64,000 nt of DNA from Sipunculus nudus (lineage: Eukaryota; Annelida; Sipuncula; Golfingiida; Sipunculidae): NCBI GenBank assembly GCA_026874595.1, contig CM049309.1, positions 41,555,079-41,619,078 on the forward strand. Direction: 5' to 3'. Within the stretch, counting starts at the first letter, position 1. Every line of letters starts with the position of its first letter. Below are positions 12,100 to 46,272 of this stretch, in pieces. A model generated the notes under the pieces. That model did not search any database, was not told the DNA's origin, and saw nothing but the letters and a program-made list of their open reading frames with translations. Made by a program: the position numbers and the translations under genes.

Positions 12100-13330
12100 G
12101 AATTATTGTAGGGATTATTCTTGTAAAATATTTAACAAAATGGCTTCAGTGGCATCTGAGTAGAAAAACGTTTCGCAGGTTTATAACTCATATAGGAAGA
12201 TACAGCAAACTGGCTAAGTTCAGCTTCCCGTAACTCAGCCAAAAAGCACTGAACCAAAACCATTTGAACAAACTTCAATTATCAACATCTGAGGATAATT
12301 AATGTTTGAGATTTAAGAATTTGGCCCAGTGATTTTTGAGAAGATCTTTGTAGCCACTGAGCTAAAATAGGCTGTTATGGCATATGACTAAATTCAGCTT
12401 CCCATAACTTAGCCAAAAGTCACTGAAAAGAGACCATTTGAACAAACTTCAGAAAGCACTACCCTAGGATCATTTCTGTGCAATATTAAACATTTTGGCC
12501 ATATGGTTTCAGAGAAGACCTTTTTTGTAGCCCTCAGTGTGATAGAGGCGCTGATGACTCCGTACAAAATAGGCCGATGGAGGTGGGCCACCAATACCTC
12601 AATTTCAGATATGACCTATGTGACCAACATTGGCATAAAATTTGGTGATGATAGCTCCAGCCGTTTCTGAGATTGTAATTTTAATATGCTTTTTCGCACA
12701 GTAAACAAAGTTCAACCTCCTGTAACGCTGCCAAAAATCTCCGAATTGGAACCATTCAAACAAACTTGAGAAAGATTGTTCCAGGGATCATTTCTGTGAA
12801 ATATTGGATGATTTGGCTGGACAGTTTCGGAGAAGAAGATTTTTAAAACGTTTTTATCTTTTTCCCTATAAAATCTAAGAAAATGCAGTTAGAAAAAAAT
12901 AAACAAAATCCAATATAGTTTTTTGGTGACTGATTATTTACAAAAAATTTGGTGATGCTAGCTCCTGCCTTTTTTGAGATAGCTATGGTTAACGTACAGA
13001 CGACGCACAACGGACGTCGCCGCACCATCGCATAAGCTCACAGGTTTGCTAAAAATATTTGGCAGAAAATATAATTATAAAACAATTGCTTTTTCCTGAA
13101 CTGTATGAACGATATGTTTTGGAAAATAGTTATTACTTTCGCAAATAGTCCTACCAGTGTGACCTTTAATAAAAATCATGTATAAACATACAAATATTGG
13201 CACCATGAATGCAGCTGAACTACATATTAGGTTTTTATAATATTTGGCAAAAAGTATAATTAAAACATGCTCTTTTCAACTATATGAACGATACGTTTAG
13301 GAAAATAGTCATTAATTTTGCAAAGCCTTT
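12100..13330. repeat. Degenerate tandem repeats of about 175-320 bp spacing
   Basis: At least three diverged units (near 12210, 12385 and 12705) share 'actcagccaaaaa', 'gaaccatttgaacaaac', 'aggatcatttctgtg' and 'tttcagagaaga'. They end near 13040 with a CG-rich block ('acggacgtcgccgc'). Two further tandem units of the 9.2-9.5 kb repeat follow at 13050-13330. No coding exon is visible. Confidence 0.6.
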
Positions 13331-13959
13331 CATTTTCCCCCGTCTGTAGCTCCACTTTTAGAAAACCAAAATGGACAACAAACTACCAATGAAAATAAAG
13401 GCTGACCCATACTCTTTCATCTAGTCATTTACACTTAACTTTGCAAAAACTGCATTGTGTGTACATCCAATAAAAACATGGGTATTTTTTTCATGAGAAA
13501 TCAGTATGTCCAGTTTTTTAGAAATGCGACTCCTGACCAGTTGGAATGCCCTGATCTGGGCCTTTTTGTATAGGTTACTCAGAGGATGTGTACTGGGGTA
13601 TGTCGCATTTTGTAAAAGTAAAAAATGCTAAATATCATTTATTCTGGATTTACATGTCAGGTGCAAGCAGGTCTACAGTAACAGACAGGCATATAGTCCG
13701 TTTTACCACCTGCTGTCCACCTGTTTTTTTGCAGATAATTCTCTTAAAAGTTCATATTTTTCAATTATTTCTTAGGAAACTACATATGGAGGTGACAACC
13801 TAATATGGCAATTTAGGAATCTTACAATAAATCCCCCGTTTATGTTTCACAACATTTTAGTCTCTTCAACATGATCTGGCAGATATGACCTGTCCCACCA
13901 TAAGTAGCCATCTTTGTTTTAGCTGGTTATATTTTTAGAGTGTTTACATGAGATCATCC
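13331..13959. other. Intergenic stretch, nothing recognised
   Basis: AT-rich unique-looking sequence. The frame across 13588-13803 has no family resemblance and no splice context. Confidence 0.4.
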
Positions 13960-13967
13960 AATCAGCA

Positions 13968-14417
13968 GGGTGTATCTAAAACACGGAGATCTCCGGCCGG
14001 AGATCAAAATAAACCCGGAGATCGCAATATCTTAATTAATAAGGCAGCAATAAGTATTAAACGTTCCCCTTGACATTTCTAAATGACATCCGCATCGAAT
14101 ATGATACTTAATTTGCAAATGCACAAAGTATTTATTCAGTTATCCACGGAAACCTCACCCGGAGACGACCCGGAGATCGTCCGGAGACCGCCATCTTGCC
14201 CGGACGATCTCCGAGTCGTCTCCGGGTGAGGTTTCCGTGGATAACTGAATAAATACTTTGTGCACTTGCAAATTAAGTATCATATTCGATGGGGATGTCA
14301 TTTAGAAATGTCAAGGGGAACGTTTAATACTTATTGCTGCCTTATTAATTAAGATATCGTGATCTCCGGGTTTATTTTGATCTCTGGCCGGAGATCTCCG
14401 GGTTTTAGATATACCCC
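13968..14417. mobile_element. 450-bp foldback/MITE with 8-bp target duplication
   Basis: Nearly the whole element is an inverted repeat: arms 13968-14184 and 14200-14417 (217-218 bp) differ at only a few bases, with a 15-bp spacer. It is flanked by AATCAGCA at 13960-13967 and 14418-14425. Arms begin GGGTGTATC / GGGGTATATC and contain repeated CGGAGATC / CTCCGGCCGGAGATC palindromes. The spacer region reads CCGCCATCTTG. An 8-bp duplication with G-rich ends would fit a Merlin- or hAT-derived MITE; no transposase is present. Confidence 0.88.
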
Positions 14418-14425
14418 AATCAGCA

Positions 14426-15507
14426 ACTGTTACTTGAGGCTTCTTTTGCATGTGACCAATGACCTTGACTGCCATAAGTGGGTCTGTTATGTTGTAAAAT
14501 ATATACTGATTTCTCATATTTTCAAATAATTATGTTTCTTAAATAGGGTGTAAGGTAGATATTTATTTATCTTGTTGAAAATTAGGTCCTTTTATCCTCT
14601 AAAATCCACTATAATTGTTTCCCTTGAAATGTAACTAATTAAATTTTCATAGCAAAAAACAGGTGGACATGAGGGGATAAAACTTACTATAGTGACAGGC
14701 TATACATTCTTCTATTATCGCCTAATGCCGTAGAGATACTGACTAATGACTTCAAGCGGAATAAACTAATTATTATATCATTTAAGACCTACCAAAAGTA
14801 TCTCCATTGCATTCCATCGTTTTTACTGACAAGTCAACTCTTGATGTATGATAAATGAACAACAATTATAAATAAACACAACTTTCACAGTGTTTTAACA
14901 GTCCGTCCTGTTTTGAAAGGTCAAGGACACAACTGTCATGCCTTTCCTGTCAAAACACAAGAACTTCAACAACTGGCAAATTTACCCACTGCTAACTATA
15001 TAGTATCAGCGTTTGGAAACTACCCTTACGTACGTTTGGCGCTTCAGAGATGTCCACTATCTTGTACTGTAGTGGTGTATATGTTTGCGTAAGTAAGCAT
15101 TAACAGACATCGCTATGTGACAATGACACAATGTGTAGCATCACTCAAGTTAAATGCTTTCATTATCGCTCACCTGTCAAGGTACTGGCTGCAATACATA
15201 ATCATTGTGCACTATTTCTAGTATTTGTGATTTCTTGTGATGGGAGATGCAGGGCATTTGACTTTTCAATGAATGCTTAAATTTCACATTTATTTGTTAT
15301 TACAGTTTTGTTCTTTTATATAGATAAATATATTAAAATCAATGATGGATTCAGATATTTATTATTTAATTTGATTGTAATTTTGGACAGAAACAGAAAA
15401 CATTGTAAAAAGTTTCAATGGTCACCAAATTGCCTAAATTCCAAAATTATTTTCTTTTTTTTTTCATTTAAGTAAAACAAACATATTTAGAAGGTGATGT
15501 TATTTTT
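14426..15507. other. Intergenic region, no gene recognised
   Basis: No coding frame with family resemblance. If the splice acceptor at 17877 is used for SETD9, a non-coding first exon could lie here, on the far side of element B, but I cannot place one. Confidence 0.4.
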
Positions 15508-17414
15508 AGCTCAGCTGACTATAAGTCATCTGAGCTATAGTCGTGGTCCATTGTCCGTCGTCCGTCCGTCTGTCCGTCCGTCCGTCCGTCCGTCCATTCG
15601 TCCGTCCGTAGATGTGGCACGTTTTGAAACCGTAAGACCTAGGAATCCAAAATTCAGCAAAATGTTAGATGTCCCCAAGATCTCCTACCAAGCTGAAAAC
15701 TGGGTCTTTGCGACTTTGTTCCTTTGAGAAATTAAGGAAAAACCTCAATTTTTTATTAAAATCCTATTTTCACACTTCAGGACTGCCTAATATCAAAACC
15801 ACTCATCTGTTTTTCCTCATATTTACCATAAATATTCCTCTATATAGTTCCTATGCACATGCCAGAAATTAAGTCTGTAAAGTATAAATTCTTTAAGTTA
15901 TGGGCCCAAACATAATGGACTTTGTAAAAAATTAGAAAAAATAATAACTCACTTAACATGAAAAATTTTGAAACGAGAGTCTATTTTCTAAAGTATATAA
16001 CTTTTTTTAATTAAGATTCAATTGTTTACCCAAAATTAGATCTGAATTCTGTAAATTTTTTAAGTTATTAGCATAAAAAAAAAATCAGTACCTTAAATTT
16101 TGCCCAACTTTGACCATGGCCCGTTTTTTTCCTGTAAGCACCATTGATTTAATTTTCACAGCATGTAAACATAAATATTTAGTTTGTCTAAATCTGAAAT
16201 TTGAAAATAAAAGCTTGAAAATTAAGCTAGTTATTGATATTTTTTTCTGTAGTCACTTGCTTTGTTTACAGATGCAGGGTCCCACTCCAGGTCACTGGAA
16301 GTCAGCTATGCCAGGGTTTCTGATTTGTTACAGTCACTGGGGGAGAACCCCTGCTGTGACAGGTGTACAGTTATTCTCATATCACCACCCCAATCACCCC
16401 CCCCCCCTCCCCCCGCAAACCCAACCCACCAAGTGTTATGCAGTAATTGTTATTGTTTTCACTGTTTCTCCTTAATTGTAATGCTGTTTCCACTCCGATA
16501 TGCAAAATCTTTTCTTGAAAAAATAATTCAAGGTGTAATCCAGAAGATGCAATGTTGTGTAATGTAGCATTTTTAAAGAAATCAATTTTCTTTTAAATGA
16601 TTTTAACAAATATAAATGAACCCATCAGTATGCTTAAATTATTATAAAATATGAAGCACATTATGGATTAATAAAGACACAATTAAAAATTGTGAAATCT
16701 AAATCAAGTATTATTTTTAGATATTTATTGTTTTGCAGATTTAAAAGATATATTTTTGTGGTAAAAAATAAATAAACATTTGTATGCATGATGTGGTGTT
16801 ATCTGACAAGATTGAGATTTATGATGATGCAGTTGAGAATTATGAATCAACTTTTATATTCAGACATATATGTTAAATTGGAAATGTATAGAAATATAAA
16901 CTTAAATTAGAAAATAATTGATGTGATAAAAAATCAGGATTTAATACAAACATTTGTTCATTATTTTCCTGCCTCAGCAGAATATGAGATCAGGCTTTGT
17001 TTACCCTGTTTTATGTTGTTAATTTGCTATATTTCAACTTTATACATTTCATTAAAAAATACATATATATTTAATAATAAATATTATAAAAAAAATAGAT
17101 GCAATTGAACAAATGTGTAAACAACTGAAATGTCAACAGTTAATAAAAAAAACAACTAATGATCATGGTAATAGTCCAGATCATTTGTTCACAAACTGCT
17201 CACATGCTTTAGTTCCAACATTAGGAAACACATGGTCAGGTCACAAAATATTTTTTTGCAACAATTTCTTGCTCATCAATACAAACCAATCATATAAACC
17301 AACCATGGCCTTTATTACCTCTTCCTCTTACACTTTATCTCCATTAGATATTATTTTAGATTTTTACCTTCAAGGTTAACGTCAGCTGAGCACAGTGACC
17401 CATAGGTCCCTTGT
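15508..17414 (+). mobile_element. Helentron/HINE-like element B
   Basis: It begins after a T run with AGCTCAGCTGACTATAAGTC and the complementary arm ending CTGAGCT. (GTCC)n follows at about 15555-15605, then an AT-rich body containing poly-C (about 16398), ending with GTCAGCTGAGC and the imperfect hairpin GTGACCCATAGGTCCC, then TTGTT before T-rich DNA. By eye it aligns almost base for base with element C (23565-25454) in the same orientation. Its 3' end is 500 bp upstream of the SETD9 ATG. Confidence 0.75.
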
Positions 17415-17913
17415 TATTTTTAATTGATGGATGGACACAGAATTTAAATTTCATGGAAATATACAGTATCCCCCTTTTAATTTAACCCAATTATACCGTG
17501 CTGCAATAACCCTTTTATACATTAAGAAATTACACAGCATTGTAAGTAAATTATATCTAACAAATAAAAAATAAGACTGCTCTCATGATTTCTTATGGAG
17601 ATAATTGTTTTGTCATCCTGCACATGGATAATTAAAAATTCAAATAATAGGTTAACTTTAATCTTTCAAAACTCTGAAATAGCGTGTTTGATTGTTTAAA
17701 TCTTTAGTAAAACTTAGACTTTAATTTGACTTTGAATTTTGATAGTGCAGACTCAACTACAACACTTATATGAGGACTTTCCATGCAAGCTAGAACTTTT
17801 GCTATTAGTTTGTTCACTTACATAAATATATTTTTCTGTTAATTATGTCTGGTTTGCAAACTTAATTTTATTTTGCAGGATAATTAAACTATCGATCAAT
17901 TGCAGTGTTCTGA
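17415..17913 (+). promoter_or_regulatory. SETD9 5' flank with splice acceptor at 17877-17878
   Basis: A pyrimidine-rich tract ending ttaattttattttgcag lies 35 bp upstream of the SETD9 ATG, so the first coding exon may start at 17879 and be preceded by an untranslated exon farther upstream. No TATA box or CpG-rich promoter is evident in these 500 bp. If the acceptor is used, element B would lie within a 5' UTR intron. Confidence 0.4.
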
Positions 17914-39935
<22,022 letters not shown>

Positions 39936-40430
39936 CCCCTGGGTCATGAATATTTATAATAGATGAATATTCATCAAGCCTTCTGGCATGAAAAGTAAAT
40001 CTTACTTTAATGTTAATGCTGAGAAGTCTACTGGATGAATACCTGCACTTGTTACTGATTTCTTCAGTTAATTTTGGGTTTTTAAATTTATAACGTTTAA
40101 AGATGATTTAAAAAAAATATGTAATCAGGAAAGAGAACAACAAAACCTGAAGAAAAGTTTGAAGTTCAAGGACTCTTAACTTTGTGCAGTGTCAGTTTTA
40201 TACATATGTCAGAAATGAAATTCATGGAATGTATGGAGAAAGAGAGCTGATCTCACATTAAAATGAATAAATAATCTTGGCATGATTTGGTATTAGATTT
40301 GACAGTCATGTCATATCATTGTGGTGTATACATGTGTGCATTTGTTTGTGTTTGAGAAAGAGAGAGAGAGAGCGAGAGATGTATACCTACACTCCAATAA
40401 AGAACAATAAAACTCATCATTCTTGCTTTG
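39936..40430 (+). terminator. SETD9 3' UTR and poly-A signals
   Basis: Two closely spaced AATAAA hexamers at 40396-40401 and 40406-40411 are the best cleavage signals; weaker AATAAA-like strings occur near 40267. A (GA)n tract lies at about 40357-40378. Confidence 0.6.
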
Positions 40431-40799
40431 GATCTGAATGTTAAAGTTAACTACAGTGTGATTATTGATGCCTCATAAGATGTGAATAAGCAGTATTCAG
40501 AGAATACATGTATACCTCGGCCAAGGCAAGACCCAACCATCTTCTGTCACCAAAAGTCTCTAACAGGTGGCACTTCCTGCGGGTAAACTCACATCTACAC
40601 AGATATAAATCATAGATGAAAGATATAGATGAATAAGTGTATCATTTTCTAGGCCATTTGATAAAGAATCTGCTATTCAGGGTATTTTTCCCTGTTGAGT
40701 ATTCAACTTTCCCTTAATAGGTACTTTCATAATAAAGACACCATTTTTGAGACCTTATATAAGTCTAGGAAACAGAAGATAGACATTCCTAAAACTTGC

Positions 40800-41896
40800 C
40801 CCCCCCTGTGCCCTGACACTGCCTGGATTAACGATCCACAGACCCACACTTCAGTGCCCTGACACTGCCTGGTCTAACGATCCTCAGACCCACACCCCTG
40901 TGCCCTGACACTGCCTGGTCTTACGATCCTCAGACCCACACCCCTGTGCCCTGACACTGCCTGGACTAACGATCCTCAGACCCACACCCCTGTGCCCTGA
41001 TACTGCCTAAACTAATGATTCTCAGACCCACACCCCTGTGCCCTGACACTGCCTAAACTAACGATCCTCAGACCCACACCCCTCTGCCCTGACACTGCCT
41101 TGACTCACAATCCTCAGACCCACACCCCTGTGCCCTGATACTGCCTAAACTAACAATCCTCAGACCCACACCCCTGTGCCCTGACACTGCCTAGACAAAC
41201 AATCCTCAGACCCACACCCCTCATCCCTGACACTGCCTGGACTCACAATCCTCAGACCCACACCCCTGTGCCCTGACACTGTCGGACAACAGTCCCCAAA
41301 CCCACACCTCTGTGCCCTGACACTGCCTGGACTGACTATCCTCAGACCCACACCCCTGTGCCCTGACAATGCCTGGACTAACTATCCTCAGACCCACACC
41401 CCTGTGAACTGACACTGCCTGGACTAACTATCCTCAGACCCACACCCCTGTGCCCTGACACTGCCTGGACAAACATCCTCAGACCCACAGCCCTGTGCCC
41501 TGATACTGCCTGGACTGATAATCCTCAGACATGCACCCCGGTGCCCTGACACTGCCTTGACTGACAATCCTCAGACCCACATTCCGTTGCCCTGATACTG
41601 ACTGGATTGGCGATCCTCAGACATGCACCCCGGTACCCTAACACTGCCTGGACTGACAACCCCCAGACCCACACCCTGGTGCCCAGACACTGCCAGGACT
41701 GGCGTTCCTCAGACACGCACCCCGGTACCCTATCACTGCCTGAACTGGCAATCCTCCGACCCGCGCCCCGGTGCCCTGATACTGCCTGGACTCGTGAATC
41801 TTGGACCCACACCCCGGTGCCCTGATACTGCCTGGATTATTGATCCTCAGACCCACATCCCGTTGCCCTGATACTGCCTGGATTGGCGATCCTCAA
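40800..41896. repeat. 46-bp minisatellite, about 23-24 copies
   Basis: The unit is roughly GTGCCCTGACACTGCCTGG, then actaacgatcctcagaccc, then acacccct. The left part is uniform and the right part (from about 41520) carries CACCCCGGTGCCC variants. The + strand is C-rich and G-poor. Because 46 is not a multiple of three, each frame reads with a 138-bp period and long spurious frames appear on both strands. It lies about 400 bp past the SETD9 poly-A signals. Confidence 0.95.
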
Positions 41897-42945
41897 AACT
41901 AGGTGCCCCTTGTCGGTTGTTAATAAAGCATAGTTTATCCTTGCCGCATCCTGGTACCCAGGGCGACTTTGGTAACAGGATGGTCCTTGCCGCAGCCGTC
42001 TGGTTTTCGGAATTTTTAAACCGGTCCTTGCAATATCATTTCTTTTCTTATAAAACTGCGTTTCGGTTATGCAGGGTTCAAGTAGTTTGCCTCCCTGAAT
42101 TCGGGTAATAGCCTGTCCTCTTTATCACAAGTAGCTAAACGTACCTCTTTTTACCTGCAAGATAAACTCCGCTCTCATTGTAACAAAGGGATTGAATTTT
42201 CAGTTCCTGCTTGATCTATAAAGTCTGGATATATTAGTATAACCTCCTGGTTTCAGACTTCCCCACCTTGAACAATGACAGGGAGTGAGACATTTTGATT
42301 TACACGAAGCGACCAAGGGGGAGGGGTGTGAGCGGGGGGTCTTAATCCCCGGGTTCAGGTTAATTTTGAGATTGAAAATCAATGAAAGGGGAAGGTATTC
42401 CTGGACATTTTATCGATGAAGGCATAAATTGCATTTCCGGGGGAAAGACATAAGGCGGTAGACAAACATCTTGTTAGGTTAGGCCGAAATAATTTCAAAG
42501 GAATACCGACAAGCGCCGCATAAATCACACAAGCAAAAGTTCATATACCTGAGTTCCTTGTTAAAGCGTGTGAAATCAATGCTGTGCATGGGAGTGTGTA
42601 ACAAACTTTTTTTCTACGATTCATCTTTGATTTCATTTCGACTTATCACCCGAATACAGAATCTCGTCCCAGCCATTTCATTACTCCTGTATTCGCATTG
42701 TGTGTTCCTTCCACTGGTTTGTACCTCAGTACAAAATATTACGGGACTGATTTTCATGTTCTCATTAAAAAAATCGATTTACATTGTGGTTATTTAGCTG
42801 AGAAATCTAATTCCAGACGTAACTTGTTAAACATTCATTGTGGCGTGGTGTAAATACCTGATTAATGTCTGATTGGCCGATTCCTGTCAATAGCCGGTCT
42901 AATTATTGGCGACTCGGGGATCACTTATTCCGTGACCTGAGGAGC
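41897..42945. other. Intergenic, less AT-rich, no gene recognised
   Basis: Moderately CpG-containing sequence between the minisatellite and the promoter-like region. Predicted frames lack family resemblance. Confidence 0.4.
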
Positions 42946-43541
42946 TATATAAGGTACTGTAACGTGAACCGTGCAGGTTTAATAAGAATATTGAGCGGCC
43001 GATTGTCAGGTAAGTGGTCTACCAAAGCCTTGCTTGATCTTGACTGCGATATCCTTCGTATGATAACTATAGAAGCACAAACTGTTGCCACCCCTCAGAG
43101 TCGGTCCTTCCCCCCTTCAAACAGCACAGGTCCAATATTGGCCTTGGGCATACATAGTCAACATGTATCTATCGAGGCGGTGTAGCCGTATTTGTGTATT
43201 TTTGTTGTGTAAATCTATTGGAATCTGGCAGACGATATTGGGACTCCCCGCGTGACTGCCTTCTGGAAACAGTGCGCAGTGTTATGCGGGTCCTGCCGAT
43301 TTCAATTACCGGCCGAATTTATTAGGGTTGGAGAGCAGCGCGAAACCAAGGGAGAATTCTTTGTGTTCTGTATGAAGTAAGGCGCGGACACTTAGCGTTG
43401 TAATGAATGTAATACATATACCACGTGTGGAGAAGCATATATTATTTGCTGTTAGCAACTTCAGATCGTCGGGGACAACATACAGTTTTTAGTATTTCTG
43501 TGGGATCTGGCGTGTGGAGTTGTGCCCGCCTTGTGAGAGGT
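42946..43541 (+). promoter_or_regulatory. Candidate promoter and 5' exons of the downstream DYNLT4-like gene
   Basis: A TATATAAGG box at 42946-42954 is followed about 55 bp later by a strong donor CAG|GTAAGT (GT at 43010-43011), leaving room for a short first exon. A second strong donor GAG|GTAAGA lies at 43540-43541 after a CpG-containing stretch, suggesting an alternative first exon. The DYNLT4-like coding exon starts with an acceptor at 54213, so an untranslated exon upstream is required. The link over 11 kb is inference. Confidence 0.35.
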
Positions 43542-44581
43542 AAGAAAACAAACGTTTGTTAAGTGCGGCAATTTTTTTTTGGTTCTGGTTAATTTTCAGC
43601 CTTTGAAATTAATCTCCTACTTGGATTTCTGACGTTTGCTGATAGCACTCCTCGAAACAGGGAATATTGCCTGGAGAGTTGTTACGTGCTGGCTTACTTT
43701 ATTGTTAATTCCTTTCCAGGTCTTAAATGTTTTGCGAGTGATTGGGATATCTATTAGAGTAAGAAATTGTGACGATAAAGGCCAGTTAGAGATCACGAAA
43801 CCTGTATCTATGATTATAACCGATGCATATTTTCTATTGACGCGTATCATATATATATGTGTGTGTGTGTGTGATAATAATCCGTAAATTCTGTTTTTGC
43901 GTATTATCAATATTGGTATTTATTGTTTAATGGGAGTTTCTGCAAAAGCAACATGGTCGTCATTGATATTATTATTTCAGCTTTTAATTTGATGTGATTT
44001 CAACTGTTTTTTATATTATTTCCCCATAGACACACAGATACACGAAATTTATATTATATGCTTAAATTATTAACACCAACGTACAGGCTTTAGCTTATTA
44101 GTCAGGTATCATTTTAAGACGGACATTTGAGTGTGTGGTTTCTTACATTTTGTTTGTTTTTATCTGAAGGACACTTTGAATTACGTTTCTTCGGAAATTA
44201 CTCCCAATAAATACATTTTATCATTACACGGAGCGATTGTAACTATATACGTTCTGATCATTTACATTCGGCAGACGACCCTTATTAATTAACATTGAAG
44301 TGTACACATAATATTTCTTTCCGGGTGGATACACAGGGGTGAGCGCATCTGCGGCCAAGTTGCCTAAAGCTGTGTTTATTTTTATTATTATTATTATAAT
44401 CATCATCATCATATTTTTGCAAGTGACTTTACATGTGTGCATGTGTGCATGCAGATGTGTATGTGATTTTTTTTCGGGGAATCAATGCGTTGACTTCCTG
44501 TTTTTGCATGCTTTCCAATACATGACGGATAACTGCTTTGCCTGCATGAAAGTCTTTGGTTTTGATATAACGTATCTCTCT

Positions 44582-44586
<5 letters not shown>

Positions 44587-44626
<40 letters not shown>
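44587..44626. repeat. (TA)n microsatellite
   Basis: Uninterrupted TA run of about 40 bp. Confidence 0.95.
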
Positions 44627-44629
<3 letters not shown>

Positions 44630-46186
44630 CTTGTGCTATTAGCCAGACATGCTAACATGCTCAGTGCACTTAATTTCCGTTTTATCTAACTTTTCATTAA
44701 TGCAAAGAATTCTCATTTTATTAAAGTCAAACTTTCCTGAAATGAATTATTTCTTTTCTGAATAACTGAACTTTCACGGCAAGAGGTAGCAAATTGAGGG
44801 GGAGGGTTCAAGAGAAGCTGCATTTTTAACGTCCGCATTTTTACATTCTCTGTACATAATTGTGCAGTACTAAATACAACTATGTTTCCACGATTTTTAT
44901 GATTTTATTTGGAAATTGAAAAAAATACATATTCTAGGACCCCCATGCACGGCTTACAAGGAACCCAAAATTCACAGGGTACGAAGGATCCCAAAATTCG
45001 TGCGTCCAATTAGGACCAAGGCTTAAATATGTATACTCCTTCCAACTCAAATGAAAAGTTCTTGTTTAAACATAGCACAGTTTATCTGCTGGGCGATATA
45101 ATACAGGAAAATCCGATCTTAAGAATAATCTCTTTGCAGTGGTTACGGCAAAAGTCCGATTTGGCGCTTACATCGTTGTCTAGACATGTATGTAACACTT
45201 GCATGAAACAGCCTGTGTGACATAGATTAGTTTACTATAGTGTGTTTTTTATCTAGACACATATATACAATACCCTGTCTTGGCTAATAATATAATGATA
45301 TGTAATAATTTCCAGATCCGTGTGCGGTTGATACGTAAACAGATGTAATACTTGCACGTAATTGGAAACATAATCTAACTGCCTACAGCAGCTGCTTAGC
45401 TAAATCGAATTACATCATGAAACGTCGTTTTCTGATTATATTCTGGATATCATTTATGGTGATTAGAGTTATATAGTGACAGAAGCAAGAGGCCTTGCAA
45501 GAGCAAACAGAGCCCCCCCCCCCCACTCCCCGCACACATACACTCAGACATACAAACACGACTATATTCAAGCGACAGTAAAAAGTTGATACAGTAAAAG
45601 CCAAATGATTGGCGGGGTACAAGAAAATTGTAAAATAAAATATACAGGATATAGATAAAGAAATTTGCACGAGCCACGTTTTGTTTTGATGAACTTATGG
45701 TCCATGCCTAAATGCAAGTTGTTAAGCGTGGTATGCGCTCTGAATTAAATAATAAATATTCTGTTTATACAGCATTTGGCCGTAAGATTTATCACCAATT
45801 TATATGTAGGCTCATTCAATATTTTATGTGTTAAAAACGTAAATTATCTTTGTCCTTAGAATTTGTTTTGTTATTGTTTTATGTCGCCTTTATTTGCAGA
45901 ATCTAATATATGGTAATAATACAAATATATCGGTGTAATGTTGCATGTATATAACGGGAACATCCGCTTTTTAACAGCCTGTGCTAATTTTCGTGCTCTT
46001 GTATCAATGCACATTACAGTCGGAATTTCCGCATTGTTCATTCTATCAAGAAGATTAATTTTCTTGATGTAACCCTCATTATTCTATCAAGGATTCCTGA
46101 ACAGTTCTGTACAATATGTTAACTTATAGTCATTTATGTTTAAATATGGCAAAACTGATTTCTTTAGATCAAAACTATTATATTAT

Positions 46187-46269
<83 letters not shown>
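46187..46269. repeat. (TA)n microsatellite with one phase break
   Basis: TA run with a single TAATA interruption near 46231. Confidence 0.95.

Positions 46270-46272
<3 letters not shown>

Noticed and set aside
40800-41871. Several overlapping frames of 60-95 residues on both strands
   Set aside because: All are readings of the 46-bp minisatellite.
42865-43185. 106-residue plus-strand frame
   Set aside because: It spans a TATA-like box and a strong splice donor and resembles no known protein.
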